40,496 nt of DNA from Candidatus Kuenenia stuttgartensis. Its GTDB lineage: Bacteria > Planctomycetota > Phycisphaerae > Phycisphaerales > SM1A02. This document shows, one piece after another, positions 9,721 through 19,716 of the stretch (its first letter is position 1; the number at the start of each line of letters is the position of its first letter). The stretch lies in assembly GCA_945870915.1 (NCBI GenBank), contig CAMBUI010000002.1:1-40496 (forward strand), written 5' to 3'. Below the pieces are notes generated by a model. The model saw nothing but the letters and a program-made list of their open reading frames with translations. It had not been told where the DNA came from and did no database searches. Both the position numbers and the translations under genes were made by a program.

Positions 9721-10149
9721 ATGCCCGATCCGACCCCGGCCTTCCGGTGCGACCACACCCTGCGCGAGCTCCGCGCGGGGCTGGAGTCGGTGCAGTCGGA
9801 GGTGGCCGAGGCGCTTGCCGCGCGCGGGTACGAGGAGGGCGCGATGTTCGCCATCCGGCTCGCGCTCGAGGAGGCGATCGTGAACGCGTTCCGCCACGGG
9901 AACCGGAGCGACCCCAAGAAGGTGGTGTTCTTCCGCGCCGCGGTCGACGGGGCGCGGGCGGACTTCGAGGTCGAGGACCAGGGACCGGGCTTCGATCCCG
10001 CGCAGATCCCCGATCCGACCGACGAGGACAACATCGAGATCCCCTCGGGCCGCGGTGTGATGCTGATCAAGGCCTACATGACCGAGGTCGAGTATCTGCG
10101 GCCGGGGAACCGGCTGCGCATGGCCTACATCAAGCCGGCCGCGTCCTGA
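9721..10149 (+). CDS. Anti-sigma regulatory serine kinase (SpoIIAB/RsbW-like, HATPase_c)
   Basis: This 142-residue protein has a GHKL ATPase domain typical of RsbW/SpoIIAB kinases, which phosphorylate their antagonist and sequester a sigma factor. The N box is EEAIVNAFRHGN at residues 50-61, the G1 box DQGPGFDP at 86-93, and a G2-like GRGVMLIKAYM at about 110-120. It begins at ATG 9721, shortly after the STAS gene, and is probably co-transcribed with it. The gene ends 19 bases before the convergent end of the membrane protein gene at 10169. The target sigma factor cannot be told from this window. Confidence 0.92.
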   Translation: MPDPTPAFRCDHTLRELRAGLESVQSEVAEALAARGYEEGAMFAIRLALEEAIVNAFRHGNRSDPKKVVFFRAAVDGARADFEVEDQGPGFDPAQIPDPTDEDNIEIPSGRGVMLIKAYMTEVEYLRPGNRLRMAYIKPAAS

Positions 10150-10168
10150 CCGCGCGTGATTCATGCCG

Positions 10169-11854
10169 TCACCCGGCGGTGAACGCGACCTCGAGCGGCA
10201 GCTCGAAGACCGTTGCGCCCACCGGCGGAATCAGGGCGCCCGAGGCGTCGAACTCCGGCGCGTATCGCACCCACGCCCGCTCGTGCAGGACGATCCAGCA
10301 GCGCGCGCGCACGACATGCGGCCCGGCGGGGAGCGGCCCGAGGTCGGCGCGGAACACCAGCATCTCCTCGGGCAGCGCCTTGAGTTGGCCGTTGGCGCGC
10401 CAGAACTCCTCGACGTCGTGCAGGAAGAGCGACCAGTCGGCGGGCGGCGTCCACGGGCCGCCGTCGACCGAGACGCCGCCGAACACCAGGCGCGGTGTGC
10501 TGCGTTGGCCGAAGACCAGCGCACCGAAGTCGGGCTGCACGACCGCGGTGATGCGGTCGCCGTCGCGGTCGAACTCCAGCCGTGCCTGCACGGCCGCCCG
10601 CGCGGCGCGCTCGATCGCGTCGTTGGAGAGCTTGCCCGCGGCAATGGCGTTTGGGAGGAAGTCGAAGTCGAAGAGCGGCCGTGCGCCACCGGGCGCGGCG
10701 TGCGTGATCAGGAGGTCCGTGGCCGCTGCGATCTCGTCGGCGTCCATGGTCGCCGGCACGAGGTTCTGCCAGTAGCCGTGAGGCGGCTCGGTGGCGCGGT
10801 AGACGGCGTGTCGGAGCGAGGTGGGCAGCGCCGAGATCAGTACGCGTCCGAGGTACGGCGCAGCGAGGAGCAGCAGTAGCGGCACGAGCATCAGCGGCGC
10901 CCGCTTGCCGAGCCGCGATTCCACGCGCGTGACGGCGCCCGGCTGGGTGAGATCGGCGCCGCACTCGGGGCACTGCGTCGAGCGCTCGGTGGTGCAGGGT
11001 TGGTTGCAGGCGGTGCAGCGCAGGCGCCCCCGCAGCATGCCGGGGCCGATCATGGCCATGAACGGCGTGAGCACGATGAATGGCCAGCAGCCGCCCAGGA
11101 ACGAGATCACGAACCGCCGCTCGACGAACATCCCCGCGGCCACGGCCAGCACCGCGACGGCCACGATCTCGAGCGCGAGCCACGGCAGTGCCGCGCGCAG
11201 CCGCTGCCACGGCGTGGAGTCGGGATCGTTGCCCGCGATCTGGTACGCCGCGAACACGCGGGTGACCGGAGCGAGGATGCGCCAGTGCAGGGGCGTGCGC
11301 GGCGCCGCGGCGCGCAGGTCGCGGCGCAGGCGCGTGGCCCGGGCGAGGTCCATGGTGGCCACGGCCTCCCAGTGCCCGAGGAGCATGGCGTGATGCGCGC
11401 GGGAGTATCCGTGGCGCGTGCACGGTTGTTCGTCGACGCGTGTCTGGCACCACGGGCACGCGCAGCCGCGCGCCTCCCACACCACGGGGCGGAATCGGTC
11501 CCAGCGTGGTTCGGTGACGAGGTGCCCGTAGAGCTGCAGGGACGCGAAGAGCAGGAGCGGAACCGCGACGATCAGCGTGAAGGACTGCGGGACGCGGAAC
11601 GGCAGGTCCACGACGAGCGGCAGCAGGGAGGGGGCAGCAAGCAGCAGCGCTGCGATCAGCAGCTGCACGGCGATCACCACCCAGGTGATCGTGTTCGCGA
11701 AGCGCGTGCGCCGTTGCACACCGTCCCACTCCGCCTTGGTGATGGTCCAGTCGGGGGTCGTGGCGTGGTCGCCCGTCCGCGTCGTCGGGTGACTGGCGTC
11801 GGTGGGACCGGCGCATCCGGCGGGATCAGCGGAGTCGGCGGATTCCTGCGGCAT
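10169..11854 (-). CDS. Membrane protein with two zinc-ribbon-like cysteine clusters (paralogue A)
   Basis: I do not recognise a named family for this 561-residue protein. It has about five predicted membrane segments, near residues 56-78, 91-109, 223-244, 249-271 and 320-340. Two Cys clusters could bind metal: C131/C133/C136 with C145, and CTAC (280-283) with CPEC (295-298), the latter a zinc-ribbon pattern. The C-terminal third looks like a soluble, extracytoplasmic beta-rich domain. It is a clear paralogue of the next gene upstream; shared segments include ITKAEWD versus ITKADWD, GCACPWCQ versus GCVCPWCQ, and FLPNAIAAGKL versus FLPRAIASGKL. It starts at ATG 11854, six bases after TAGACT, as does its paralogue. 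Function unknown. Confidence 0.85.
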   Translation of the reverse strand: MPQESADSADPAGCAGPTDASHPTTRTGDHATTPDWTITKAEWDGVQRRTRFANTITWVVIAVQLLIAALLLAAPSLLPLVVDLPFRVPQSFTLIVAVPLLLFASLQLYGHLVTEPRWDRFRPVVWEARGCACPWCQTRVDEQPCTRHGYSRAHHAMLLGHWEAVATMDLARATRLRRDLRAAAPRTPLHWRILAPVTRVFAAYQIAGNDPDSTPWQRLRAALPWLALEIVAVAVLAVAAGMFVERRFVISFLGGCWPFIVLTPFMAMIGPGMLRGRLRCTACNQPCTTERSTQCPECGADLTQPGAVTRVESRLGKRAPLMLVPLLLLLAAPYLGRVLISALPTSLRHAVYRATEPPHGYWQNLVPATMDADEIAAATDLLITHAAPGGARPLFDFDFLPNAIAAGKLSNDAIERAARAAVQARLEFDRDGDRITAVVQPDFGALVFGQRSTPRLVFGGVSVDGGPWTPPADWSLFLHDVEEFWRANGQLKALPEEMLVFRADLGPLPAGPHVVRARCWIVLHERAWVRYAPEFDASGALIPPVGATVFELPLEVAFTAG

Positions 11855-11860
11855 GCGCGC

Positions 11861-11866
11861 AGTCTA
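11861..11866 (-). promoter_or_regulatory. Putative -10 (TAGACT) for a leaderless transcript of paralogue A
   Basis: TAGACT on the minus strand is followed by six bases (GCGCGC) and the ATG at 11854. With the usual distance from -10 to start site, transcription would begin at the A of the ATG. Confidence 0.6.
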
Positions 11867-11936
11867 CGGGGAGGTTTCGCGTTGGCCTTGGATCAGCGCT
11901 GGGTCCCCGACGACGGTCACCCGAGCAGATGCCGAT

Positions 11937-13538
11937 TCACGGCACTTCGACCGTTGTCCGCAGCTCGACCTCGTAGGCCTCCATGTCCGCGTGCGGCAGG
12001 ATGGGTGCGCCGCGCTCGTCGAAGTCGATGGCTTCACTCGAGGTGGTGGAGTGGCCAGTGATGATCCAGCAGCGCGCGCGGATCTCGTGCGCCCCGCCTG
12101 CTGGGAGTTGGATGCGGGTGCGCTTGGGCCCGGTGGAATTGGGCCCAGTGGACTCGTCGGCCGCGCCTTCGTTCGATCCACGCCGGAACCACGGTTGGAT
12201 GTCAGGGCGGATTTCCGCGCCGGATCCTGGCGGGATCCACGTGGCTCCGCCATCGATCGAGTACCCACCGCGGAGCAGCCGCACGGTGGTGGTGAGACCG
12301 AGCACCGATGCCCGCCAGGCGCTGACGACGCGCACATCAACCACGCGCGACGCGGGGTCGGCCCCGGCCTCGAGCACGAGATCGACGCTCGCCCGCGCCG
12401 CCTTCTCGCGGTACGCCGCGGGCAGCTTTCCCGAGGCGATCGCGCGGGGGAGGAACTCCCAGCCGAACAGCACGAGCCCGCGTTGGCTGCCTTCGATCAG
12501 TGTGTCCGCCGTGCTCACCACCTCCGCTGTGGAGAGGGTGGTCGGATCGAGGTCTCGGAAGTACATCGTGGGCGGGGGCACGACCGAGTAGATCGCGTTG
12601 CGGGCGCGGACGGGAAGCGTCGCGATGGCCTTCTCCGCGATGGTGGGTGCCAACCATGCGATGAGGGTGAACAGCCCCCAGATCCACACATGCCCGCGCG
12701 CCTGCGTTCCGCGCTGGACGGCGTGGCGCTTGCGGAGATCCACTCCGCACTCGGGGCAGCGCTCGGGATGCGGGGTGGCGCACAGGTGACCGCAGGCGGC
12801 GCAACGCGGCTGGCCAGGCTTCCAGCCTGTCCACGCGAAGGCGAGTGCCATGGGCACCAGCACGAGGGGCCACGCGCCCGTGATCGGCACCATGGCCGCG
12901 CGTCGGCCAGCCGTTGCGTCGATGACGACGGCAACGAGCACGAGCAGCGCGAGCAGGATGAGCGAGACCGGCCAGGCTGCGCGTGCGCGCGCGAGTGGCG
13001 AGCGCTCGGCGTCGAACATGCCGGGAGCGATCATGCGCATGGGCCGGAGGAGCGACCAGTTGGCGCGCGTCGCCAGCGGGGTTGTGCGCGCGGCGTCCTG
13101 CAGCTCGTCGGACTTCGCCATCACCGTCGCCGAATCGCCGAGTGCCAGGGCTTCCCAGTACGCGAGGAGTGTGGGTTGATCGGCCGTGGTGAAGCCGTGC
13201 CCAACGCAGGGATCGCGATCGACCCGCGACTGGCACCAGGGGCAGACGCAGCCGCGCAACTCCCAGACCGCGGGGTGCATCGCATCCCAGTCGGCGTATC
13301 CGCGGTGCAGGCTGCTGCGGACGCGCGCGATGACGGCGAGCACGGCCCCCGCGACGATCACGGCGGCACCGATGAACCACGGGTTGGCCGTCAGGCTCGC
13401 GCCCACGAAGACAGCCAGTGCGAACAGCATCGTGACCAGTGGCAGTCCGCAGGACATGCGCGCCACCTGCGTGGTCAGATCGGGACGCGCGGAGGCGATC
13501 CGGTCCCAGTCTGCCTTCGTGATCGACCACTCGCGCAT
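11937..13538 (-). CDS. Membrane protein with two zinc-ribbon-like cysteine clusters (paralogue B)
   Basis: This 533-residue protein is the diverged tandem copy of the gene at 10169-11854, on the same strand and 82 bases upstream of it. The first cluster is C97/C99/C102 with C111; the second is CAAC (246-249) with CPEC (261-264). Predicted membrane segments lie near residues 31-50, 53-72, 188-207 and 217-236, with one more after the second cluster. It differs from paralogue A by a shorter N-terminus and by a small insert near residue 465 that contains a TGPNSTGPK repeat. The start ATG 13538 is six bases after TAGACT. The conservation of both metal-like clusters and the promoter after duplication argues that both copies are functional. 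No named family recognised. Confidence 0.85.
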   Translation of the reverse strand: MREWSITKADWDRIASARPDLTTQVARMSCGLPLVTMLFALAVFVGASLTANPWFIGAAVIVAGAVLAVIARVRSSLHRGYADWDAMHPAVWELRGCVCPWCQSRVDRDPCVGHGFTTADQPTLLAYWEALALGDSATVMAKSDELQDAARTTPLATRANWSLLRPMRMIAPGMFDAERSPLARARAAWPVSLILLALLVLVAVVIDATAGRRAAMVPITGAWPLVLVPMALAFAWTGWKPGQPRCAACGHLCATPHPERCPECGVDLRKRHAVQRGTQARGHVWIWGLFTLIAWLAPTIAEKAIATLPVRARNAIYSVVPPPTMYFRDLDPTTLSTAEVVSTADTLIEGSQRGLVLFGWEFLPRAIASGKLPAAYREKAARASVDLVLEAGADPASRVVDVRVVSAWRASVLGLTTTVRLLRGGYSIDGGATWIPPGSGAEIRPDIQPWFRRGSNEGAADESTGPNSTGPKRTRIQLPAGGAHEIRARCWIITGHSTTSSEAIDFDERGAPILPHADMEAYEVELRTTVEVP

Positions 13539-13544
13539 GCGCGG

Positions 13545-13550
13545 AGTCTA
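13545..13550 (-). promoter_or_regulatory. Putative -10 (TAGACT) for a leaderless transcript of paralogue B
   Basis: TAGACT on the minus strand, then six bases, then ATG 13538. The CGTAGACT core is shared with the paralogue's promoter. The palindrome TGGCACGTGCCA at 13558-13569 lies seven bases upstream of this element, where a regulator would overlap RNA polymerase. Confidence 0.6.
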
Positions 13551-13557
13551 CGGTGCC

Positions 13558-13600
13558 TGGCACGTGCCAGACAGTGCCAGGCACTGCACGGCACGTGCCA
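13558..13600. repeat. Palindrome-rich 43-bp element, copy 1
   Basis: The copy begins and ends with the 12-bp palindrome TGGCACGTGCCA (13558-13569) or its 11-base form GGCACGTGCCA (13590-13600), and has GTGCCAGGCAC in between. It matches the copy at 13667-13709 at 41 of 43 positions by eye. Confidence 0.9.
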
Positions 13601-13666
13601 TGGATTCCAAGCGAGATGCGCGCCAGCAGCGAGAACGTGACTCTCGCAACTGCCTCGTGGGGTGTA

Positions 13667-13709
13667 TGGCACGTGCCAGACAGTGCCAGGCACCGCATGG
13701 CACGTGCCA
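13667..13709. repeat. Palindrome-rich 43-bp element, copy 2
   Basis: This is the second copy, in the same orientation and 109 bases from the first, with TGGCACGTGCCA at both ends (13667-13678 and 13698-13709). It lies just after the 3' end of rny (stop at 13725), so it could also fold in that transcript. Confidence 0.9.
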
Positions 13710-13724
13710 GGCACGGGTCGGGGG

Positions 13725-15359
<1,635 letters not shown>

Positions 15360-15374
15360 GCGGTACTCCTGACG

Positions 15375-15412
15375 GGGGCGCAACGCCCCATGAACCCGGG
15401 GCGCAACGCCCC
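15375..15412 (-). promoter_or_regulatory. Twin GGGGCG-CAA-CGCCCC hairpins ahead of rny
   Basis: Two identical 15-bp inverted repeats, GGGGCGCAACGCCCC, lie at 15375-15389 and 15398-15412. Each can form a six-bp stem with a three-base loop in DNA or RNA. The nearer one ends only about 16 bases upstream of the rny start codon, next to its ribosome binding site. Confidence 0.75.
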
Positions 15413-15937
15413 AAGTGAACTACCCGCCGGGTGCCTCATGCACCGGCCAGCCGCGGACCGTCGTGATCGTCCAGAGGGAGAGGCGTCGCTTCAGCTCTTG
15501 ATGGCACCGCATCCCGGCGGGTCGTCGGGCGTGGCGCCGTGGATCCCGTGGATCGCACGCCGCTCCGCCGCATGACCATGCCGGGGAAGATGTTGGGAGA
15601 GAAGAAAGGACACGGTTCTCACGGGGGGATGCCGCATGCGAACAGCGCGCACCGCGGCCTTGGTCTGGATCGATCTATCCCGCACATGGCTCCGGAGAGG
15701 GCTGCTCCTCGGAAGCACGGGCGAGGGTGCGTGCGCACCTGCGAACGGTCGCGAACGGCATGGCCTGTTCGACGAGCCGGAAAAGTGCGGGCGGCCGAAT
15801 TGCCTCCGGGTCCGATCGTCCAGACGCCGGCGAGCCGGCGGGTGGACGGGGGTGGTGGCGCCGCCCGGTCCGCCTCCGCGGACTTGCGGAGTTTCGGGGT
15901 CGGGACCACAACTGTCAAGGTAGGATCCGCGTTCCGC
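15413..15937. other. Long intergenic region between divergent rny and the ABC permease
   Basis: I see no supportable gene in this stretch. Short open frames on both strands have no recognisable family features and look like chance frames in GC-rich DNA. It must hold the promoters for both flanking genes. A TAGGAT element at 15921-15926 is the only candidate I can name. Confidence 0.45.
15921..15926 (+). promoter_or_regulatory. Putative -10 (TAGGAT) of the ABC-2 permease gene
   Basis: TAGGAT lies 11 bases before ATG 15938, predicting a leader of about five bases. There is no Shine-Dalgarno in that gap. Confidence 0.35.
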
Positions 15938-17776
15938 ATGCCTCCCGCCCTGATCTGGCTCTCGAACCTGCTGCCGACCAACCCGATCGCGGTCCGCATC
16001 GTCGCCGGCGGGTCGAAGCGGTCGCGGCACCTCCTGCTCCGGTCGGGGTACCTCGCGGTCATGATCGCGATCCTGCTGCTGGGGCTCCTCGGGGGCGACA
16101 GCACGGTCAAGCAGCTGGCCACCCGCGGGGCGGGGGCGTTCTCGGTCGTCGCCTTCGGGCAGGTCGGCCTGATCTGCATCCTGACCCCGATCTTCATGGC
16201 GGGCGCGATCGTGCAGGAGGCGAGCCCCCGGACCTGGGACATCCTGCTCACGACCCCGCTCGGGAACCTGCAGATCGTCCTGGGCAACCTCTTCGGGCGG
16301 CTGTTCTTCATCCTGTCGCTGCTGTTCTCGACGCTGCCGCTGTTCGTGCTGACCCAGTACTTCGGCGGCGTGCCGGGCGGGGCGATCTTCACCGCGTACG
16401 CGGTGGCGGCGGCGAGCGCGCTGATCGTGGCGACCACGGCGGTCACGCTGTCGGTCACCCGCAGCGCCGGCAAGCGGGCGGTGTTCGTCTTCTACGCGGC
16501 CGTGATCATGTACCTGTTCGCGACCTACGCGGCGGACGTGTACGCCCGCACCAAGGTTCCGCTCGGGGTCGGCTCGGGCGCCACGCACACCACGATCTTC
16601 ACGCCGACCAATCCGTTCCTCGCCCTCGAGAGCGCGCTCAAGTCGACGAACTACACGCCCTACGCGGCGAGCGAGGTCCCGCTGACCCTGCTCGCGCCGC
16701 TCTACACGGCGCCGGCGACGAGCTTCTGCGTGGCGTGCCTGGGCCTGAGCCTGGCGATGATCGCCTGGTCGACGCTGCGGCTGCGCGTGATCGGCACCCG
16801 TGGGCCGCGCGCGTCGTGGTGGCGCGCGCTGCTCGGGACGGGTCCCAGCGCCGGCGGCACACGCGCCTCGCGCGCGGTGGGCGCGAACCCGATCGCGTGG
16901 CGCGAGCAGATGCTGCGCACCCAGTCGGTCGGCGGCATGTTCGGGCGGTGGGCGTTCCTCGCGCTGGGCGCGTGCGTCGGCCTCGTGCTGTGCGGGCTGC
17001 ACCACCAGGGCACGGTGAGCTCGCGCGACATGCAGCTGGCGCTGCTCGGCGTGGTCGGGGCCGAGGTCGCGGTGGTGCTGCTGACCGCCGTGAGCCTGAG
17101 CGCGACCGCGGTCAGCCGCGAGCGCGAGGACGGCACGCTCGACATCCTGCTGACGACGCCGATCCAGCCCGGGCCGTACCTCGCGGGCAAGCTGCGCGGG
17201 ATCGTCCAGTTCCTGGTGCCGATGCTGCTGGTGCCGTTCGTCACGCTGGGCACGGTCGCGGTCTACACGATGGCGGGCGGATTCGGCGCGGCGCAGGGCG
17301 TCGAGGTGCGGGCGTCGGTCGGGACGGGCACGGGCAACCTGGTGCTGCCGATGATGCTGCCCGAGGGCGCGCTGCTGGTGCTGCTCGACCTCGTCGCGGC
17401 GACGAGCTTCGCCATCATGGTGGGGCTGCAGTGGTCGCTGCGCACCAAGGGCACGATCGGCTCGGTGATGGCGGCGATCGGCGTGATCGGCCTGATCGGA
17501 CTCGTGCTCGGCGTGTGCGCCGCGGCGCTCGGCGGCTCGATCCCGTACGTGGGCGCGGCGGCCGCGGCGGCGAGTCCGCTCAACATGCTGTTCGCCACGG
17601 TCGCACCCGACAACTGGATCTCGGAGAGCCTCGCCGATCTCGGCGCGGCGCGGACCAGCCTCGCGATCGGGACCATCGTCGCCTGCATCGCGTTCGGCGC
17701 CGCCTGCGCCGCCATGCACGCGGCCATGAAGAAGAGCTTCATGATGACGGTGCGTCGGCTCTCGGGAACCAACTGA
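15938..17776 (+). CDS. ABC-2 type transporter permease, two fused halves
   Basis: This 612-residue multi-spanning membrane protein has two homologous ABC-2 permease halves in one chain. Each half carries the family's cytoplasmic signature: ASPRTWDILLTTPLG at about residues 97-111, and EDGTLDILLTTPIQPG at about 396-411. At least ten hydrophobic segments are visible. Such permeases export lipids, polymers or drugs with a separate ATPase. No ATP-binding subunit is adjacent within the window, so the partner must be encoded elsewhere. ATG 15938 is chosen because the protein is well behaved from there (MPPALIWLSNLLPTNP); the frame is open further upstream, but that part is low-complexity and unsupported. 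It is followed 123 bases later by a DUF4139 gene on the same strand. Confidence 0.85.
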   Translation: MPPALIWLSNLLPTNPIAVRIVAGGSKRSRHLLLRSGYLAVMIAILLLGLLGGDSTVKQLATRGAGAFSVVAFGQVGLICILTPIFMAGAIVQEASPRTWDILLTTPLGNLQIVLGNLFGRLFFILSLLFSTLPLFVLTQYFGGVPGGAIFTAYAVAAASALIVATTAVTLSVTRSAGKRAVFVFYAAVIMYLFATYAADVYARTKVPLGVGSGATHTTIFTPTNPFLALESALKSTNYTPYAASEVPLTLLAPLYTAPATSFCVACLGLSLAMIAWSTLRLRVIGTRGPRASWWRALLGTGPSAGGTRASRAVGANPIAWREQMLRTQSVGGMFGRWAFLALGACVGLVLCGLHHQGTVSSRDMQLALLGVVGAEVAVVLLTAVSLSATAVSREREDGTLDILLTTPIQPGPYLAGKLRGIVQFLVPMLLVPFVTLGTVAVYTMAGGFGAAQGVEVRASVGTGTGNLVLPMMLPEGALLVLLDLVAATSFAIMVGLQWSLRTKGTIGSVMAAIGVIGLIGLVLGVCAAALGGSIPYVGAAAAAASPLNMLFATVAPDNWISESLADLGAARTSLAIGTIVACIAFGAACAAMHAAMKKSFMMTVRRLSGTN

Positions 17777-17899
17777 GCGCCGGCGCGGAACCTTCCCGCG
17801 GAACGGCCCGCTGCGATTTGTGCGAAAGTGCGGAACAGTCGGAGACGGCGGAGGCGTCCTGCGCATCCACCGCTCCCGTTTCACGCCGCAGGAGGAACC

Positions 17900-19459
17900 A
17901 TGCTCGCCATCTCGCTGATCGCCGCCGCCGCACTCGCCGCCGCACCCGCAGTCGCACCCTCGGTCCAGAAGTCCGCCGAGAAGTCGGCCGAGAAGACCGA
18001 CGGCAAGCCCACCCCGGGCGTCTCGCTCACCGTCTACTCGTCGGCCGACCCCGCGGGCTTCAACCCGCAGCAGTTCATCCAGCAGCAGCGGATGAGCGGG
18101 CAGGACAACGTGTGGGGCGTGCCGGGCTACGGCGTGGTCAAGGTCGTGCGCAGGGTCGCGGTGCCGAAGGGCGTGGGCGAGCTCGCGTTCACCGATGTCG
18201 CCGCGTGGATCGACCCGACGACGGTGTCGTTCAACGATCTCGACGACGCCAAGACCACGGTGCTCGAGCAGAACTTCCAGTTCGACCTCGTGAGCCCGTC
18301 GAAGCTGATGGAGAAGTTCCTCGGACGCGAGATCTCGCTCGCGGTCGCGATGGGCGACGGCGTCTCGAACGTACGCGGCACGCTCCTGAGCGCGAACCAG
18401 GGCTCGGTCGTGCTCCAGACGGCCGAAGGCGTGAGGATCGTCCCGATGGCGGGCGCGCAGCTGCAGCTCGGCGAACTGCCCGGCGGCCTGCTCACCAAGC
18501 CGACGCTGGTGTGGAAGCTCGCCAGCGAGTCGGGCGGCGAGCACCTCGTGCGCACCACCTACCAGACCGCGGGCATGACCTGGCGCTCGGACTACAACAT
18601 CGTGATCAACGGCAGCGACACCCGCGGCGACATCACCGCGTGGGTCACGCTGATGAACCTCTCGGGCGCGTCGTTCGACGACGCCGAGCTCAAGCTCGTC
18701 GCGGGCGACGTGCACAAGATCCAGCCGCAGCCCATGATCGCCGGGAGGGGCGGCGGCATGCGCATGGAGGCGATGGCGATGGCCGACGCGGCCGGCTTCT
18801 CCGAGAAGGAGTTCGCCGACTTCCACCTCTACACGCTGCCGCGCCGCACCGATGTGCTGCAGAACTCGACGCAGCAGATCGCGCTGTTCCCGCCGGTGAG
18901 CGGGTTCAAGGTCAAGCGCGAGCTCGTGTTCGACTTCACCGGCGGCATGGGCGCGCCCGGGCAGCCGATCCTCGACCGCGACTTCGTGATCGCGTCGAAG
19001 GCGAAGCCGTCCATCCTCGTGAGCTTCGAGAACAAGAAGGAGAACTCGCTCGGCATGCCGCTGCCCAAGGGCAAGATCCGCGTCTACAAGGAGGATCCGT
19101 CCGACGGCACGCTCGAGTTCATCGGCGAGGACCTCATCGACCACACGCCGCGCAACGAGACGGTCAAGATCCGCCTCGGCGAGGCGTTCGATGTGGTCGG
19201 CGAGCGGATCCGCAGCGACTTCACCATCGACAACGCGGCCAAGCGGATGACCGAGACCTTCCGGATCGAGCTGCGCAACCAGAAGTCGGCGGCGCAGAAG
19301 GTGCGTGTGATCGAGCGCCCGTACCGCTGGACCAACTGGCAGATCACCAGGAAGAACACCGAGTTCGAGAAGCTCGACTCGGGCACGATGGCGTTCGACG
19401 TCGAGTTGCCGAGCGAGGGCAGCCGGACGATCGAGTACACGGTGCTGTACACCTGGTGA
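17900..19459 (+). CDS. DUF4139 domain-containing secreted protein
   Basis: This 519-residue exported protein resembles DUF4139 proteins (MuiA-related). The start ATG 17900 has a strong AGGAGG site at 17890-17895. A signal peptide spans about the first 18 residues (LAISLIAAAALAAAPA). The core contains VWKLASESGGEHLVRTTYQT with GMTWRSDYNI, a hallmark of the family, followed by DITAWVTLMNLSGASFDDAELKLVAGDV. The last 150 residues are a beta-rich DUF4139 region ending in TIEYTVLYTW. Biochemical role is not established. It follows the ABC-2 permease gene but the 123-base spacing does not prove an operon. Between residues about 294 and 308 there is a Met/Gly/Ala-rich loop (GGGMRMEAMAMADAAG). Confidence 0.85.
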   Translation: MLAISLIAAAALAAAPAVAPSVQKSAEKSAEKTDGKPTPGVSLTVYSSADPAGFNPQQFIQQQRMSGQDNVWGVPGYGVVKVVRRVAVPKGVGELAFTDVAAWIDPTTVSFNDLDDAKTTVLEQNFQFDLVSPSKLMEKFLGREISLAVAMGDGVSNVRGTLLSANQGSVVLQTAEGVRIVPMAGAQLQLGELPGGLLTKPTLVWKLASESGGEHLVRTTYQTAGMTWRSDYNIVINGSDTRGDITAWVTLMNLSGASFDDAELKLVAGDVHKIQPQPMIAGRGGGMRMEAMAMADAAGFSEKEFADFHLYTLPRRTDVLQNSTQQIALFPPVSGFKVKRELVFDFTGGMGAPGQPILDRDFVIASKAKPSILVSFENKKENSLGMPLPKGKIRVYKEDPSDGTLEFIGEDLIDHTPRNETVKIRLGEAFDVVGERIRSDFTIDNAAKRMTETFRIELRNQKSAAQKVRVIERPYRWTNWQITRKNTEFEKLDSGTMAFDVELPSEGSRTIEYTVLYTW

Positions 19460-19539
19460 GCCTCCGGCGGGCGCGCGCACGCGCACGCCGCGGTGCGAGT
19501 CGCGCGCGCTTCTCCTCGGTGGCAAACGACTTGCGGCCG

Positions 19540-19612
19540 CTCGAGGACTGCTCGAGGACTGCTCGAGGACCGCTCGAGGACCGAGCGAGGACCGAACGAG
19601 GACCGAGCGAGC
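19540..19612. repeat. 11-bp tandem repeat, 6 units plus partial
   Basis: Units start at 19540, 19551, 19562, 19573, 19584 and 19595, with a partial copy after them. They drift gradually from CTCGAGGACTG to AGCGAGGACCG. The array lies between the DUF4139 gene and the phytase-like gene, and the 11-bp period means it is not preserved by a reading frame. Confidence 0.9.
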
Positions 19613-19716
19613 CTCGGATCAGGGCGTCGGCCGACGCCTCCGACGCACGGAACGCGGCGTTCGTCCGCTCGCGCGCTCTTGACCCCGCCAACACCGAACG
19701 CACACACGGCCACACG

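Noticed and set aside
6046-10164. Long minus-strand frame antisense to the secretin, STAS and anti-sigma genes
   Set aside because: It has no recognisable motif and low-complexity composition, and it runs through a clear terminator and an intergenic repeat.
15539-15937. Longer start for the ABC-2 permease
   Set aside because: The in-frame upstream stretch is low-complexity, lacks a ribosome binding site and has no membrane protein features.
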